Assembly (NCBI GenBank): GCA_913060655.1
Contig: CAJXTG010000003.1
Coordinates: 48,808-112,807 of the forward strand
From: an uncultured Nitriliruptoraceae bacterium
GTDB taxonomy: Bacteria > Actinomycetota > Nitriliruptoria > Nitriliruptorales > Nitriliruptoraceae
DNA: 64,000 bases
Reading direction: 5' to 3'
Below, piece after piece: positions 25,427 to 36,524 of the stretch (positions are counted from its first letter, which is position 1; every line of letters begins with the position of its first letter). The translations under genes and the position numbers were made by a program. The notes beneath the pieces are model-generated. The model ran no database searches and was not told the origin of the DNA. It saw only the letters and a list, made by a program, of their open reading frames with translations.

Positions 25427-26422
25427 ATGAGCGAGCACGACGAGACGACGATGCCGATGCGGCGGCTCGGACCGAGCGGCCTGCAGGTCAGCCTGCTGAG
25501 CTTCGGGTCGTGGGTGACGTTCAAGGACCAGATGGACGTCGGCGCGGCGGCCGAGAGCATGGCGGTCGCGCGGGAGGCCGGCGTCAACTTCTTCGACAAC
25601 GCCGAGGTCTACGCCGGCGGTGAGTCGGAGCGGGTGATGGGTGAGGCGCTCGCGCGGCTCGGCTGGGCCCGGCACGAGTACGTGGTCACGTCGAAGTTCT
25701 TCTGGGGTATCCACGACGGGCCGAACACGCGCTTCACGCTCAACCGCAAGTACCTCCTCGAGGCCATCCCGGCGTCGCTCGAGCGCATCGGGCTGGAGCA
25801 CCTCGACGTCATCTACGCCCACCGCCCCGACCCCGACACGCCGATCGGGGAGACGGTCCGTGCCTTCTCCGACGCGATCGACCGCGGCTGGGCGCACTAC
25901 TGGGGCACGTCGGAGTGGTCGGCCGACGAGATCCGCGCCGCGCTCGCCGAGGCGGAGCGGCATCACCTCCACGCGCCGATCACCGAGCAGCCGCAGTACC
26001 ACCTGCTGCACCGGACCCGCGTCGAGCTCGAGTACCGGCGGCTCATCGCCGACACCGGCTACGGGACGACGACGTGGTCGCCGCTCGCCGGCGGGCTGCT
26101 CACCGGCAAGTACCTCGACGGCGTGCCCGAGCAGAGCCGTGCGAAGCAGGGGGACTTCTTCGCCCAGCAGCTGACCAGCGGCGTGCACGACGACAAGGTG
26201 CGGGCGCTGATGACCATCGCGGCCGAGCTCGACGTGACCGTCGCCCAGCTCGCCATCGCGTGGTGCGCGGCCAACCCGCAGGTCTCGACGGTCATCACCG
26301 GCGCATCACGGCCCGAGCAGGTCGCCGAGAACATGGGGGCGCTGGCCGCGCTCGCCCGGCTCGACGACGACGTCATGGGCCGCATCGACGCCATCGTCGG
26401 CGGGCCGACGCGCTGGTACTGA
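25427..26422 (+). CDS. Aldo/keto reductase, voltage-gated K+ channel beta-subunit-like
   Basis: 331 aa (beta/alpha)8 barrel. Motifs: [18 protein letters not shown] (about 11-28), [18 protein letters not shown] with catalytic Asp and Tyr (about 46-63), Lys in VTSKFFWG (about 83-90), and His in [39 protein letters not shown] is the NADP-binding C-terminal region typical of the Kv-beta/YghZ group. Reduces aldehydes or methylglyoxal-like carbonyls; the exact substrate is unknown. Start ATG follows ACGAGGAGTGGACCG. Confidence 0.92.
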   Translation: MSEHDETTMPMRRLGPSGLQVSLLSFGSWVTFKDQMDVGAAAESMAVAREAGVNFFDNAEVYAGGESERVMGEALARLGWARHEYVVTSKFFWGIHDGPNTRFTLNRKYLLEAIPASLERIGLEHLDVIYAHRPDPDTPIGETVRAFSDAIDRGWAHYWGTSEWSADEIRAALAEAERHHLHAPITEQPQYHLLHRTRVELEYRRLIADTGYGTTTWSPLAGGLLTGKYLDGVPEQSRAKQGDFFAQQLTSGVHDDKVRALMTIAAELDVTVAQLAIAWCAANPQVSTVITGASRPEQVAENMGALAALARLDDDVMGRIDAIVGGPTRWY

Positions 26423-26456
26423 GCCGTTCCGGCGCGGTCGGCCCGGCGGGCACGCG

Positions 26457-26822
26457 TCAGCGGCGCGTGCCGAACAGGCCGTTGACGAGCCATCCGACGA
26501 CGGACACGACGACGGCGGCGAGCAGCGTGGCACCGAACCCGTCGCTGGTGAGCCCGAGGTCGAACCGTTCGGACACGGCGAACGCGATCGACAGCGTGAC
26601 CGCGTTCACGATCAGCAGGAACAGGCCCAGGGTCAGCACGACCAGCGGCAGCGACAGCAGCGCCAGCAGCGGTCGGACCGTCGCGTTGAGCAGCCCGACG
26701 ATCAGGGCGATGATCGCCAGCGACAGCACCGAGCGGTCCGTGTCGAACGTGATGCCGTCGATGAGCTCGGCCGCGACCCACAGGCCGACGGCGGTCGCGA
26801 GCACCCGACCGACGAGCTTCAT
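26457..26822 (-). CDS. Phage holin family (four-helix) membrane protein
   Basis: 121 aa with four hydrophobic helices. The segment GLLNATVRPLLALLSLPLVVLTLGLFLLIVNAVTLSIA is characteristic of PF04020, a widespread family of small membrane proteins of unknown role named after holins but found on ordinary chromosomes. There is no phage context here. The start ATG overlaps the stop of the phosphatase gene (ATGA), so both are translated from one transcript. Confidence 0.88.
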   Translation of the reverse strand: MKLVGRVLATAVGLWVAAELIDGITFDTDRSVLSLAIIALIVGLLNATVRPLLALLSLPLVVLTLGLFLLIVNAVTLSIAFAVSERFDLGLTSDGFGATLLAAVVVSVVGWLVNGLFGTRR

Positions 26823-27349
26823 ACGGCGCCCGCCCCGGCCGGCGCGTCACCGGTGATCCCCGGCCAGGTCGCGACGAGGCCCGCGGCCGTGCGGCGGCAC
26901 AGCTCCACCACGTGGGCGTAGTCGGCGTCGTCACCGCCGTAGGGGTCGGGGACCTCGAGCGCCGCGGGTGCCGCGTCGGCGGCCACGTGCGGGTCGAAGG
27001 TGCGGAACAGGACCACGGGCGTGTCGACGCCGGCGGTCCGGGCGAGTCGTGTGACCGCGTCGAGGTTGCTGCGGTCCATCACCACGACGAGGTCCGCCCA
27101 GGCGAGCAGGTCGGCGTCGACCTGCTGCGCAGTGCCGTCCACGGTCAGCCCGGCGGCCGTCGCGGCGGCCCGCATCGGAGGGTGGGGCGGCTGCCCGACG
27201 TGCCAGTCGCCGGTGCCGGCCGACGCGACCTCGAGGTGGACGCCGGCGGCCTCGGCGGCCTCGGTGAGCGCGGCCTCCGCGGTGGGGGAGCGGCAGATGT
27301 TGCCGAGGCAGACGGTCAGGACCCGTGCCGGCCCGGTCGTGGTGCTCAT
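26819..27349 (-). CDS. Low-molecular-weight protein-tyrosine phosphatase
   Basis: 176 aa. The P-loop VCLGNICRSPTAEA (CX5R, about 13-26) is at the N-terminus, and the general-acid loop VPDPYGG lies at about 141-147. These enzymes dephosphorylate tyrosine in proteins, often those controlling capsule synthesis or secreted into hosts; here no kinase is adjacent. ATG 27349 lies 10 nt after the stop of the histidine phosphatase, so three genes (histidine phosphatase, this gene and the holin-like gene) form an operon. Confidence 0.93.
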   Translation of the reverse strand: MSTTTGPARVLTVCLGNICRSPTAEAALTEAAEAAGVHLEVASAGTGDWHVGQPPHPPMRAAATAAGLTVDGTAQQVDADLLAWADLVVVMDRSNLDAVTRLARTAGVDTPVVLFRTFDPHVAADAAPAALEVPDPYGGDDADYAHVVELCRRTAAGLVATWPGITGDAPAGAGAV

Positions 27350-27359
27350 CGGCGGTCGC

Positions 27360-28037
27360 TCATGCGGTCACCAGGTCGGCCGGCAGGTGCGCGACGTCGC
27401 TGAAACCCTGCAGGCTGAAGATGTGCCCGCCCGCGATGCGGGTCGAGCGCAGCCGGGTCACCGACGCGTGGTCGGAGGCGAACCGTTCCCACTCCCACGG
27501 CTCCGGGTCGAGGCCGAGCAGGTGGCCGAGCACGACCGAGTTGGTCCCCGCGTGGGCGACCATCGTCACCTCGGGGACGTCGTCGGGCACGGCCCACAGT
27601 CCGTCGTCACCGCGGACGATGCCGAGCCCCTCGAGCTCCGCGGTCAGCCCGATCGTCACCCGCGCGTGGAAGTCGCGGAAGCTCTCGCCACCCGGCATGC
27701 CCTCCCACCACAGGTCCCGCGGACGGTCCCGCGCCTCACGGAGGGCGCGGTTCACGTCGTCGGCGGGGGTGCCCTCCCAGTGCTCCGGCATGCGGATCTC
27801 GTGCAGCCACGAGCGGTCCTCGGTGGGGACGTCACGGCGACGCTCGCGGACGGGACGGGCCGTCTCCTGGGCGCGTCGGGCGGTCGACACGAGCAGCAGG
27901 TCGGAGCGTTCGCTCACCATCCGTTCCGCCAGCAGGTCGGCCTGCCGCGTGCCGAGCGCCGTGAGACCCGGATCGACGCTGGAGACGTCGTCGGTGTCCC
28001 ACTGCGGCTGCGCGTGACGGAGGAGGAGGATGTCCAT
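27360..28037 (-). CDS. Histidine phosphatase (phosphoglycerate mutase-like)
   Basis: 225 aa. The catalytic motif LLLRHAQPQWDTDD (about 4-17, where RHA replaces the usual RHG) carries the phospho-accepting His; TARRAQETARPV (about 52-63) and MVAHAGTNSVVLGHLLG with the second catalytic His (about 159-175) complete the site. Substrate could be a phospho-sugar, a phosphohistidine or another phosphoester. ATG 28037 has no ribosome-binding site and lies 7 nt from a TAGCGT -10, so it is probably leaderless. First gene of a three-gene operon. Confidence 0.9.
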   Translation of the reverse strand: MDILLLRHAQPQWDTDDVSSVDPGLTALGTRQADLLAERMVSERSDLLLVSTARRAQETARPVRERRRDVPTEDRSWLHEIRMPEHWEGTPADDVNRALREARDRPRDLWWEGMPGGESFRDFHARVTIGLTAELEGLGIVRGDDGLWAVPDDVPEVTMVAHAGTNSVVLGHLLGLDPEPWEWERFASDHASVTRLRSTRIAGGHIFSLQGFSDVAHLPADLVTA

Positions 28038-28043
28038 GCGGCC

Positions 28044-28050
28044 TACGCTA
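28044..28050. promoter_or_regulatory. Seven-bp symmetric -10 serving both strands
   Basis: TACGCTA reads TACGCT forward (28044-28049) and TAGCGT in reverse (28050-28045). The reverse gene starts 7 nt away; the forward gene starts at 28085 with its own GGAGG site. Confidence 0.5.
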
Positions 28051-28084
28051 CCGCTCCGAACGGCCCGTCCCGGAGGTGTCCGCC

Positions 28085-29077
28085 GTGGCCCGCGAGCGCA
28101 CCTGGGACCCTGACGTCCCCGCCCCCGACTGGTTCGCCCGTGCGGTCGGCACGGTGCCGGAGACGTCGGACGTCACCGTCGCCGGAGCACGTGTGCGCCT
28201 GCTCGCCTGGGGGCGCAGGTCCGACCCCACCCTCGTGCTCGTCCATGGCGGCGCGGCGCACGCCCACTGGTGGTCACCGCTGGCGCCGCTGCTCGCCGAC
28301 CGGTTCCGGGTCGTCGCCCTCGACCTGACGGGGCACGGCGACTCGGACCGCCGTGACGTGTACGCCGTGACGACCTGGGCGGACGAGGTGCTCGCGGCGG
28401 CGGAGGCGCTCGGTGGTCGGGGGCGGCCGGTCGTCGTGGGGCACTCGATGGGCGGGTTCGTCACGATCGCGACGGCCGCGCTGCACGGCGAGCGCCTCGA
28501 GGGGGCGGTCGTCATCGACTCGCCGGTGACCCGCCCCGACCCGGAGACGACCGAGGGGGTGTCGGGCGCGATGTTCCGGGCCCCGAAGACGTACCCGGAC
28601 GTCGCCGAGGGGGTCCGCCACTTCCACCTGGTCCCGCCGCAGCCGTGCGCCAACGGGTGGCTCGTCGGGCACGTCGCCGCACACTCGCTGCGTCCGGTGG
28701 ACGGTGGGGTCGCCTGGAAGTTCGACCCCGGGGTGTTCACCCGTCGTTCCGGTCCGGACCAGCCCAGCGACTACGGACCGCTGCTCGCGCGTGCCGCTTG
28801 CAGGTTCGCCGTCATCAACGGGTCGGACTCGACGGTGGTGAGCCCCGACACCCGCACCTACATGGCCGAGCTGCTCGCGGACTCGCCCGCGGCCGTCGCG
28901 GGGGTGCCGTTCGTGGAGGTGCCGGAGGCGCAGCACCACGTCCTGCTGGACCAGCCGGTGGCGCTGGTCACCGCGCTGCGGGCGGTGCTGGCCGCGTGGG
29001 ACCCGGTCGGGCGCCCGCCCGTCCCCGTCCCTCCGCCCGCCGGGACCGTCGGGCAGGGGCGGGACGGCACGGCCTGA
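28085..29077 (+). CDS. Alpha/beta hydrolase
   Basis: 330 aa from GTG 28085, preceded by CGGAGGTG at 8 nt; an in-frame GTG 9 nt earlier overlaps that site and is less likely. HGGAAHAHWW gives the oxyanion region (about 55-64), VVGHSMGGF the nucleophile Ser (about 117-125), and EAQHHVLLDQP the catalytic His (about 283-293). The acid is probably in the NGSDSTVV loop. Epoxide-hydrolase/haloperoxidase-like branch; substrate unknown. Divergent from the histidine phosphatase operon. Confidence 0.86.
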   Translation: MARERTWDPDVPAPDWFARAVGTVPETSDVTVAGARVRLLAWGRRSDPTLVLVHGGAAHAHWWSPLAPLLADRFRVVALDLTGHGDSDRRDVYAVTTWADEVLAAAEALGGRGRPVVVGHSMGGFVTIATAALHGERLEGAVVIDSPVTRPDPETTEGVSGAMFRAPKTYPDVAEGVRHFHLVPPQPCANGWLVGHVAAHSLRPVDGGVAWKFDPGVFTRRSGPDQPSDYGPLLARAACRFAVINGSDSTVVSPDTRTYMAELLADSPAAVAGVPFVEVPEAQHHVLLDQPVALVTALRAVLAAWDPVGRPPVPVPPPAGTVGQGRDGTA

Positions 29078-29105
29078 GCGGCCGGAGCTGCGCTGGTCGG
29101 ACGGT

Positions 29106-30041
29106 TCAGAGCCGTCGCAGCCGCACGTGCTCGACCTCGTGGTCGGGGCCCTTGTGGAGGATCAGGTCGGCGCGCGAGCGGGTCGGTGCGACGTTCGCGA
29201 CGAGGTTCGGCCCGTTGATCTCGTCCCAGATGCGATCGGCCGTGCGGTCCGCCTCCGCGTCGTCGAGCCCCGCGTAGCGGTGGAAGTAGGAGCGCGGGTC
29301 GGTGAACGCGGTGTCACGCAGCGTGCGGAAGCGCTCGCGGTACCAGCGGCGGACGTCGACCTCGTCGGCGTCGAGGTAGAGGGAGAAGTCGAAGTAGTCG
29401 GAGACGAACACGGCGTCCCCGTCCGCGGTCGTGCCCGTCTGCAGCACGTTCAGCCCCTCGATGATGAGCACGTCGGGCTGGCGGACGACGACCTCCTCGT
29501 CGGGCTGCACGTCGTACCGGAGGTGCGAGTAGACGGGCGCGCGGACGGTGGGTTCGCCCGACTTGACGGCGGCGACGAAGGCGAGCAGGGCGGCCGTGTC
29601 GTAGCTCTCCGGGAAGCCCTTGCGGTCCATCAGGCCCCGGGCCTCGAGCTCGGCGTTGGGGAGCAGGAACCCGTCGGTCGTGACGAGGTCGACCTGCGGG
29701 TGGTCGGGCCAGCGGGACAGCAGCGTCCGCAGGAGCCGTGCGGTCGTCGACTTGCCGACGGCGACCGATCCGGCGATGCCGATGACGAACGGGACCTTCG
29801 CGGGCAGGTCGCCGAGGAACGTGGCGGTCGCCCGGTGCAGCCCCTGCGTCGCGCCGATGTAGAGGCTCAGCAGCCGCGACAGCGGATGGTGGATCTCCTC
29901 CGCCTCGGTGAGCGACAGCCGCTCGTTGATGCCCCGCAGCCGGGCGAGGTCGTCCTCGGTGAGGGGGAGGGGGACCGACGGGGCGAGGCGCGCCCAGTCC
30001 GCCCGTGGCAGGACGACCCACGGTCCGGACCGTTCGGACAC
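29106..30041 (-). CDS. coaA: Type I pantothenate kinase
   Basis: 311 aa. It phosphorylates pantothenate, the first and regulated step of CoA synthesis. Walker [16 protein letters not shown] (about 95-109), [31 protein letters not shown] (about 127-157), PVYSHLRYD and [11 protein letters not shown] (about 196-206) are diagnostic of the CoaA/prokaryotic type. Start GTG 30041 follows GCGGAGGTGGGTGGC. A TAGGCT -10 lies 44 nt upstream. CoA supply fits the many CoA-using enzymes, but there is no local operon. Confidence 0.96.
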   Translation of the reverse strand: MSERSGPWVVLPRADWARLAPSVPLPLTEDDLARLRGINERLSLTEAEEIHHPLSRLLSLYIGATQGLHRATATFLGDLPAKVPFVIGIAGSVAVGKSTTARLLRTLLSRWPDHPQVDLVTTDGFLLPNAELEARGLMDRKGFPESYDTAALLAFVAAVKSGEPTVRAPVYSHLRYDVQPDEEVVVRQPDVLIIEGLNVLQTGTTADGDAVFVSDYFDFSLYLDADEVDVRRWYRERFRTLRDTAFTDPRSYFHRYAGLDDAEADRTADRIWDEINGPNLVANVAPTRSRADLILHKGPDHEVEHVRLRRL

Positions 30042-30084
30042 GCCACCCACCTCCGCAACGGTGCCGTCCGCACCCTCCGGGGCC

Positions 30085-30090
30085 AGCCTA
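30085..30090 (-). promoter_or_regulatory. -10 element of coaA
   Basis: TAGGCT on the reverse strand, in the 171-bp gap divergent from the HD phosphodiesterase gene. Confidence 0.5.
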
Positions 30091-30212
30091 GGGCCCACCG
30101 CGGACCGGTCGGCGGGCGGACGACCGGCGGGGTGGACGCCCGTCCACCGATGGGCGACACTTCTCGCCCTGTCCGTCCTGTCGCGGACGGATCCGTCGGA
30201 CCGGAGGACCGG

Positions 30213-32459
30213 ATGGCCAGTGACGTCGTGCCCGCTGACGGGGTGACGGCGTCGACACCGACCGGCGTCCGCCTGCGTCTGCACCGGGTCGGGGTCGCCG
30301 TGTCGCTCGTCGCCGGCATCGCGGTCATCGTCGGGCTCCCCGGGGCGGGCGGTGGCATCGACGTGGAGGTCGGCCAGCCGGCGGCCGTCAGCGTCGCGGC
30401 GCCCCAGCAGGTGCGGGTCGTCGACGAGGAGGCGACGGAGCTCGCCCGTCGGACCGCCGCCGAGGCGGTCGACACGGTCCTCGCCGTCGATCCGGACGCC
30501 GGACAGCGGCTCGTGTCGGAGCTGCGGGCCGTGTTCGACGCCGCCCGCGAGGCGCGCCGCCCGGTCACGCCCCCCGCGGCGGAGGCGGACGACGGGACGG
30601 CGGACGACGACGGGGCCGACGCGGGGGACGCGCCGGCGGCGGACGGCGACGCCGGCGCCGGTGAGGACGCCGGGCCCGCGGAACCGGTCGTCCCGGAGCC
30701 GGACGTGCAGCGGGACCTGCTGAACGGGCGCTTCCCCGAGCTGCCCTCGCCGACCGTCGCGGCGCTCGTCGCCGTCGAGGACGCGGACCTCGACGTCGTC
30801 GAGCGGGAGACGATCGCGATCGCGCAGCTGCTCGCCCGCCAGCGCATCCGCGCGGAGGCCCTCGACCAGGTCGTGCGGGAGACGCTGGAGGTCGAGCTCG
30901 GCCTGCGCGCACCCCCCGGCGCGACCGGCGAGGAGATCGTGACCCCGCTGCTGGAGACGTTCGTCGAGCCGAACGTCGTGGTCGACCTGGCCGCGACGGA
31001 GGCGGCGCGGGAGCTCGCGGCCGCGTCCGTCGAGGAGATCGGGCAGGTGTGGCTCGCGGGGCAGTTCATCGTCCGCGAGGGCGAGATCGTCGGCCCGCTG
31101 CAGGCGCTCGCGATCGAGGGGCTGGACGTCGGCGCCGTCCCGCTGTGGCGGGCGCTGCTCGTCGGTGCCGCCGCGGCGCTGCTGCTCGTCGCCATCGGTG
31201 GGCTGTACCTCGCGCGCATGCAGCCGTTCGTGTGGCGCAGCGCCAAGAAGCTGTGGCTGCTCGCCCTGCTGCTCGTCGCCTTCGCGGGCATCGTGACGGG
31301 GATCGACGTGCTCGTCGACTCGACCGGCTCCACGTGGGCGTTCGTCGTGCCGGTCGGTGCGCTGGCGATGCTCGTCGCGCTGCTCGTGCATCCGGTGGTC
31401 GGCCTCGCGATGATGCTGCCGGCGGTCGTGACGGTGCTGCTCGTCGACGCGGCCGCGCCCGGGGTGGCCCTGTTCGCCGCGTCGGCGGTCCTCGTCACCG
31501 TGCCGCTGACCCGCGGCATCGCGTCCCGCTCGGACCTGAAGCGGGCGGTGCTGCGTGCCGGCCTGGCCTACCCGGTGCTCGCGGTCACGATCGTGGCGGT
31601 GTTCGGACCGCGGGAGGAGGTCGTCGTCGCCGCGCTCGCCGGCGCGTTGAACGGGCTCGTGACCGCACTCATCGTCCAGGGGACCCTGCCGGCCCTCGAG
31701 TCGCTGTTCCGCCTGCCGACGGTCACGGCGCTGCTCGACCTCGCCGACCGCAACCATCCGCTGCTGCGGGAGCTCGAGCAGGAGGCGCTGGGGTCGTACA
31801 ACCACTCGGTGATGGTCGCGTCGCTGGTGGAGCGCGCCTGCCGGGCGATCGGCGCGGACCCGCTGCTCGGCAGCGTCGCGGCCCTCTACCACGACATCGG
31901 GAAGGTCCGTCAGCCGCACTTCTTCATCGAGAACCAGCAGGGCATCGCCAACCCGCACGACGGTCTCGAGCCGGAGGTGTCGGCGCTGATCATCATGAAC
32001 CACGTCGTCGACGGGGTGGAGCTCGCGACCAGCTACCGCCTGCCACCGGAGGTCGTGGCCTGCATCGGCAGCCACCACGGGACGATGCTGGTGAAGTACT
32101 TCTACGAGGAGGCGGTGCAGCGGGCCGGCGACGCCGACGCGGTCGACGAGCAGGCCTTCCGGTACCGGGGGCAACGTCCGCGCAGCCGCGAGGCGGCCGT
32201 GCTGCTGCTCGCCGACTCGTGCGAGGCGACGACCCGGGCGATGGCGATGTCCCGTGGCAACCTGCCGCGGGAGGAGATCGAGGAGACCGTCGACCGGCTC
32301 CTGGAGGAGCGGCGCGTCGACGGACAGTTCGACGAGGCCGACATCACGCTGCGGGAGCTGCGGGTCGTCCGCGACACGATCGTCGAGTCGCTCGTCGGCG
32401 TCTACCACCCGCGGATCGCCTACCCGAGCCCGGCCGCGACCGACGTGTCGAGCGACTGA
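30213..32459 (+). CDS. PgpH-like 7TM-HD phosphodiesterase (probable c-di-AMP hydrolase)
   Basis: 748 aa. One N-terminal helix (about 24-46) anchors a large extracytoplasmic region (about 50-310) with an Asp/Ala-rich low-complexity insert (about 125-155). About seven helices follow (310-520), then a cytoplasmic HD domain: [12 protein letters not shown] (about 530-541), [15 protein letters not shown] with the HD pair (about 555-569), IIMNHVVDG and [10 protein letters not shown] (about 616-625). Bacillus and Listeria PgpH hydrolyse c-di-AMP to control K+ and osmotic balance; that activity is inferred by architecture. ATG follows CCGGAGGACCGG. Confidence 0.9.
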   Translation: MASDVVPADGVTASTPTGVRLRLHRVGVAVSLVAGIAVIVGLPGAGGGIDVEVGQPAAVSVAAPQQVRVVDEEATELARRTAAEAVDTVLAVDPDAGQRLVSELRAVFDAAREARRPVTPPAAEADDGTADDDGADAGDAPAADGDAGAGEDAGPAEPVVPEPDVQRDLLNGRFPELPSPTVAALVAVEDADLDVVERETIAIAQLLARQRIRAEALDQVVRETLEVELGLRAPPGATGEEIVTPLLETFVEPNVVVDLAATEAARELAAASVEEIGQVWLAGQFIVREGEIVGPLQALAIEGLDVGAVPLWRALLVGAAAALLLVAIGGLYLARMQPFVWRSAKKLWLLALLLVAFAGIVTGIDVLVDSTGSTWAFVVPVGALAMLVALLVHPVVGLAMMLPAVVTVLLVDAAAPGVALFAASAVLVTVPLTRGIASRSDLKRAVLRAGLAYPVLAVTIVAVFGPREEVVVAALAGALNGLVTALIVQGTLPALESLFRLPTVTALLDLADRNHPLLRELEQEALGSYNHSVMVASLVERACRAIGADPLLGSVAALYHDIGKVRQPHFFIENQQGIANPHDGLEPEVSALIIMNHVVDGVELATSYRLPPEVVACIGSHHGTMLVKYFYEEAVQRAGDADAVDEQAFRYRGQRPRSREAAVLLLADSCEATTRAMAMSRGNLPREEIEETVDRLLEERRVDGQFDEADITLRELRVVRDTIVESLVGVYHPRIAYPSPAATDVSSD

Positions 32460-32915
32460 CGCAACATTCTGCGCGGTGAACGCACGTTCTTGGGGGCAGG
32501 GACGTGCCGCCGCCCCGCCCGACGTTCCGCAGTGGCCGGGTCGAGCGGCGCCCGACGGGCCGTCGTGGGGGCCGTCGTGGGGCCCGCCAGGGGCGCTCCG
32601 GAGCCGACCTCCCGTGCCCGGCGGGTCCCGCGCGCCGCTCGGCCCGCGGCCCGGGGCCCCAGGAGGGGCCGAAGGGAGGATGCGCCGAGGGGGACCGGTC
32701 TGCGACAGTCGGGTGGCACCCAGCAGTGCGGCCCCCGCGCGCGGCGCGGACCGCTCCGCAGGGCCCTCGGCGCCGAACCCTCCCTGTGGCACGCCCGCGG
32801 TCGCCCGGCGACCCCGCGCCACGTGTCCACGCCAGCACCCGCCCCGCACCTGCGCCGCCCGAGCATCAGCCCGACCCGCCAGCAACCGCAGCAACCGATC
32901 GACCGAGGAGGAGCG
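32460..32915. other. 456-bp region before the first sigma factor gene
   Basis: No believable gene. Near the left end GAAC-GCAC-GTTC (32478-32489) resembles a LexA core without its outer C/G. The middle is extremely GC-rich, and the right end has repeated CAGCAACCGCAGCAACCG before the GAGGAGGAGCG ribosome-binding site. A long leader or a distant promoter for the sigma gene is likely; I could not pick a convincing -10. Confidence 0.5.
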
Positions 32916-34076
32916 GTGTCCGCCACCGAGCTGCCGAGCGCCGACGTCGCCGTCGTCGAGATCATCGAACGCTCCGCCGAGCGGGGCTTCGTGCTGCTCA
33001 GCGAGCTCAGCGAGCTGCACGTCCCCGAGCTCCACGGTGACACGTGGATCGACGACGCCATCGCCGAGGCCCGCCGCTCCGGTCTCGAGGTCATCGACGA
33101 CGTCGCTGACGACGCGCCCGAGCACGTCGCCGAGTACACCGGTGCGCTCACCACCGACCTCGTGCGGCAGTACCTCAACGACGCCGGGCGCCACCAGCTG
33201 CTCACGAAGGAGGACGAGGCCGACCTCGCCAAGCGCTACCAGGCGGGGCTCGCCGCCGACGAGCTGCTCGCCGAACGGGAGGGCCGGCTCACCCGCGCCG
33301 AGCGGGTCCGGCTGCGGCGCATCAGCATGGACGGCGAGCGCTCGAAGGAGCGCATGGTCCAGGCCAACCTGCGCCTGGTCGTCCCCCAGGCGCGCAAGTT
33401 CTCCGGCCGTGACCTCGACTTCATCGAGCTCATCCAGGAGGGGAACCTCGGTCTGCTCCGTGCCGTCGAGAAGTTCGACCACACCAAGGGCTACAAGTTC
33501 TCCACCTACGCGGTGTGGTGGATCCGCCAGGCGCTGCAGCGCGGGGTCGCGTCCAAGGGTCGGACCATCCGCGTGCCGGCGCACGTGTGGGAGCTGTACG
33601 GCAAGGTCCGTGCCGCCGAGCTGCGCCTCCGACAGCAGAAGGGCGGCGACCCGTCCGAGGACGAGCTCGCCGAGGAGGTCGGTCTCACCGCCGCCCGGGT
33701 CCGCGAGGTCCGTGAGGCGATGCAGGAGCTCGTCAGCCTCGACCGTCCCATCGGCGAGGACGGCGACGCGACGATGGGGGACATGATCGCCGACCACACG
33801 TCGGTCGACCCGGTCTCCACGGCGCTCGAGGGCGACGCGCTGTCGCAGATCGATGCGGCCCTCGACGCGCTCGAGGAGCGGGAGCGGATGATCCTCCAGC
33901 TGCGCTTCGGCCTCCGCGGGGAGGAGCCGATGACCCTCGAGGAGATCGGCGAGTACTTCGACCTGACGCGCGAGCGCATCCGGCAGATGCAGAACCGCGC
34001 GCTCGCCAAGCTCCGCCACCCGTCCCGCGCCCACAACCTGGCGGGCCTCCTCGACGTCCTCGAACGTGCCGCCTGA
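32916..34076 (+). CDS. RNA polymerase sigma factor, RpoD/SigA-like (paralogue 1)
   Basis: 386 aa from GTG 32916. An N-terminal region (about 1-80, [14 protein letters not shown]...EVIDDV) matches the same part of the second sigma gene. Then come region 1.2 ([20 protein letters not shown]), region 2 ([38 protein letters not shown]), region 3 and region 4 ([33 protein letters not shown]). The Gln-Met-Gln-Asn in the last helix departs from the usual QIExK, and VWW replaces TWW, so this copy is the less canonical one and may be a group 2 factor. Confidence 0.92.
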   Translation: MSATELPSADVAVVEIIERSAERGFVLLSELSELHVPELHGDTWIDDAIAEARRSGLEVIDDVADDAPEHVAEYTGALTTDLVRQYLNDAGRHQLLTKEDEADLAKRYQAGLAADELLAEREGRLTRAERVRLRRISMDGERSKERMVQANLRLVVPQARKFSGRDLDFIELIQEGNLGLLRAVEKFDHTKGYKFSTYAVWWIRQALQRGVASKGRTIRVPAHVWELYGKVRAAELRLRQQKGGDPSEDELAEEVGLTAARVREVREAMQELVSLDRPIGEDGDATMGDMIADHTSVDPVSTALEGDALSQIDAALDALEERERMILQLRFGLRGEEPMTLEEIGEYFDLTRERIRQMQNRALAKLRHPSRAHNLAGLLDVLERAA

Positions 34077-35262
34077 CGGGACGGCCGGTCGGCGGCTCCG
34101 GCGCGGGCTGACCGCCACCGTCGTCGTCGCCGCCGTCCTCGCCGCCGTCGGACTCGTCCTGCTGCGGCCGACCGACCTCCCGACCGCCGCCGGCGAGCAG
34201 CCACCGCTGGTCGGCGCCCGCGTCCTGGCGGTGGAGACGGTCGAGCCCGCCGGGCCCGCCGACGACCTCTCCCCGCTGGACGCGACCGGCCTGATCCTCC
34301 TCGACGTCGAGATCCTCGAGGGCGAGGAGGCCGGGACCGTCGTCGGGCTCGACCTGCCCGCCGAGGGCTACCCGGAGTTCCGCGTCGGCGACGTCGTCGA
34401 GCTGCTCCCCACCGACGTCCCCGGTCAGGGACGGACCTGGTTCGTGACCGACATCCGGCGCACCTCCGCCCTGGGGTGGCTCGCGCTCGTCTTCGTCGTC
34501 GCCGTCGTCGCCGTCGGCCGGTGGCGCGGGCTGCGCGCGCTCGCCGGCCTCGCGCTGTCCCTGTGGGTGGTCGTCGCCTTCATGCTGCCGGCGATCCTCG
34601 CCGGGTCGAGCCCACCGCTCGTCGCGCTCGTCGGCGGGACCGTCATCCTGCTCGCGACGCTGTACCTCAGCCACGGCGTCGGTCCGAAGACCACCGCGGC
34701 GGCCGTCGGCACCCTCGGTGCGCTCGTCGCGACCATCGTGGTCGCGCTCGTCACCATCGACGGGGTCCGGCTCACCGGCATCCCCGACGAGAACGCCGTC
34801 TACGCCCGCTTCGCCGTCGGGGAGCTCGACCTGCAGGGGCTCGTCCTCGCCGGGCTGATCGTCGCCGCGCTCGGCGTGCTCGACGACGTGACCGTCAGTC
34901 AGGCCTCCACGATCCACGCGCTGCATGAGGCCGACCCGACGCAGCGGTTCGGGCAGCTGTTCGCCCGCGGGATGCGCGTGGGGCGCGACCACATCGCCTC
35001 CGTCATCAACACGCTGTTCCTCGCCTACACGGGGGCGTCGCTCGGCCTGCTCCTGCTGTTCTCCACGAGCGGCCTCCCGGTCCGGGAGATCGTCAACAGC
35101 GAGCTCGTCGCCGTCGAGCTCGTCAAGACGGTCGTCGGGTCGCTCGGGCTCATCGCGGCCGTGCCGTTGACGACGGCGATCGCCGCCGCCGGCGTGGTCG
35201 GCACCGCCCCCGGCACCCGGCCCGACGCGACCGGGGGGACGGCACCGGACGCCGCCGCCTGA
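34066..35262 (+). CDS. YibE/F-like multi-helix membrane protein
   Basis: 398 aa from GTG 34066, overlapping the sigma gene by 11 nt. An N-terminal helix (about 15-34) is followed by an extracytoplasmic beta domain (about 45-120, [12 protein letters not shown]...[10 protein letters not shown]) and about seven helices. [22 protein letters not shown] (about 273-294) and [26 protein letters not shown] are family hallmarks of PF07907. The function of this family is unknown. Its position between two sigma factors suggests an envelope-sensing link, but this is speculation. No good ribosome-binding site, so it may be translated by coupling. Confidence 0.87.
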   Translation: MPPDGTAGRRLRRGLTATVVVAAVLAAVGLVLLRPTDLPTAAGEQPPLVGARVLAVETVEPAGPADDLSPLDATGLILLDVEILEGEEAGTVVGLDLPAEGYPEFRVGDVVELLPTDVPGQGRTWFVTDIRRTSALGWLALVFVVAVVAVGRWRGLRALAGLALSLWVVVAFMLPAILAGSSPPLVALVGGTVILLATLYLSHGVGPKTTAAAVGTLGALVATIVVALVTIDGVRLTGIPDENAVYARFAVGELDLQGLVLAGLIVAALGVLDDVTVSQASTIHALHEADPTQRFGQLFARGMRVGRDHIASVINTLFLAYTGASLGLLLLFSTSGLPVREIVNSELVAVELVKTVVGSLGLIAAVPLTTAIAAAGVVGTAPGTRPDATGGTAPDAAA

Positions 35263-35309
35263 GCCCGCCCCGCGCCCGCACCGGGGGAGCGGGTCCTGCG
35301 GGCCCGGCC

Positions 35310-35315
35310 TATGCT
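35310..35315 (+). promoter_or_regulatory. -10 element of the second sigma gene
   Basis: TATGCT followed by a likely start near 35322. An in-frame ATG at 35311 is part of this hexamer and would lie before the transcript, so the GTG at 35377 is the start. Confidence 0.55.
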
Positions 35316-35376
35316 GCGCGCCCCTGAGGCCGCACGGCGGGTGCGGCCGGACGTCGGAGAGGGTGGGACCAGCGGC

Positions 35377-36519
<1,143 letters not shown>

Positions 36520-36524
36520 GGTCC

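Noticed and set aside
26457..26822. Prophage remnant suggested by the holin-family protein
   Set aside because: PF04020 members are ordinary chromosomal membrane proteins; no phage genes, att sites or repeats are near.
30042..34118. Reverse-strand frame continuing upstream of coaA for over 4 kb
   Set aside because: Antisense to the HD phosphodiesterase and first sigma gene. Only the part from GTG 30041 has a ribosome-binding site and a recognisable family.
35311..35376. ATG at 35311 as the start of the second sigma gene
   Set aside because: The ATG is part of the TATGCT -10 hexamer, so it would be upstream of the transcript; GTG 35377 fits better.
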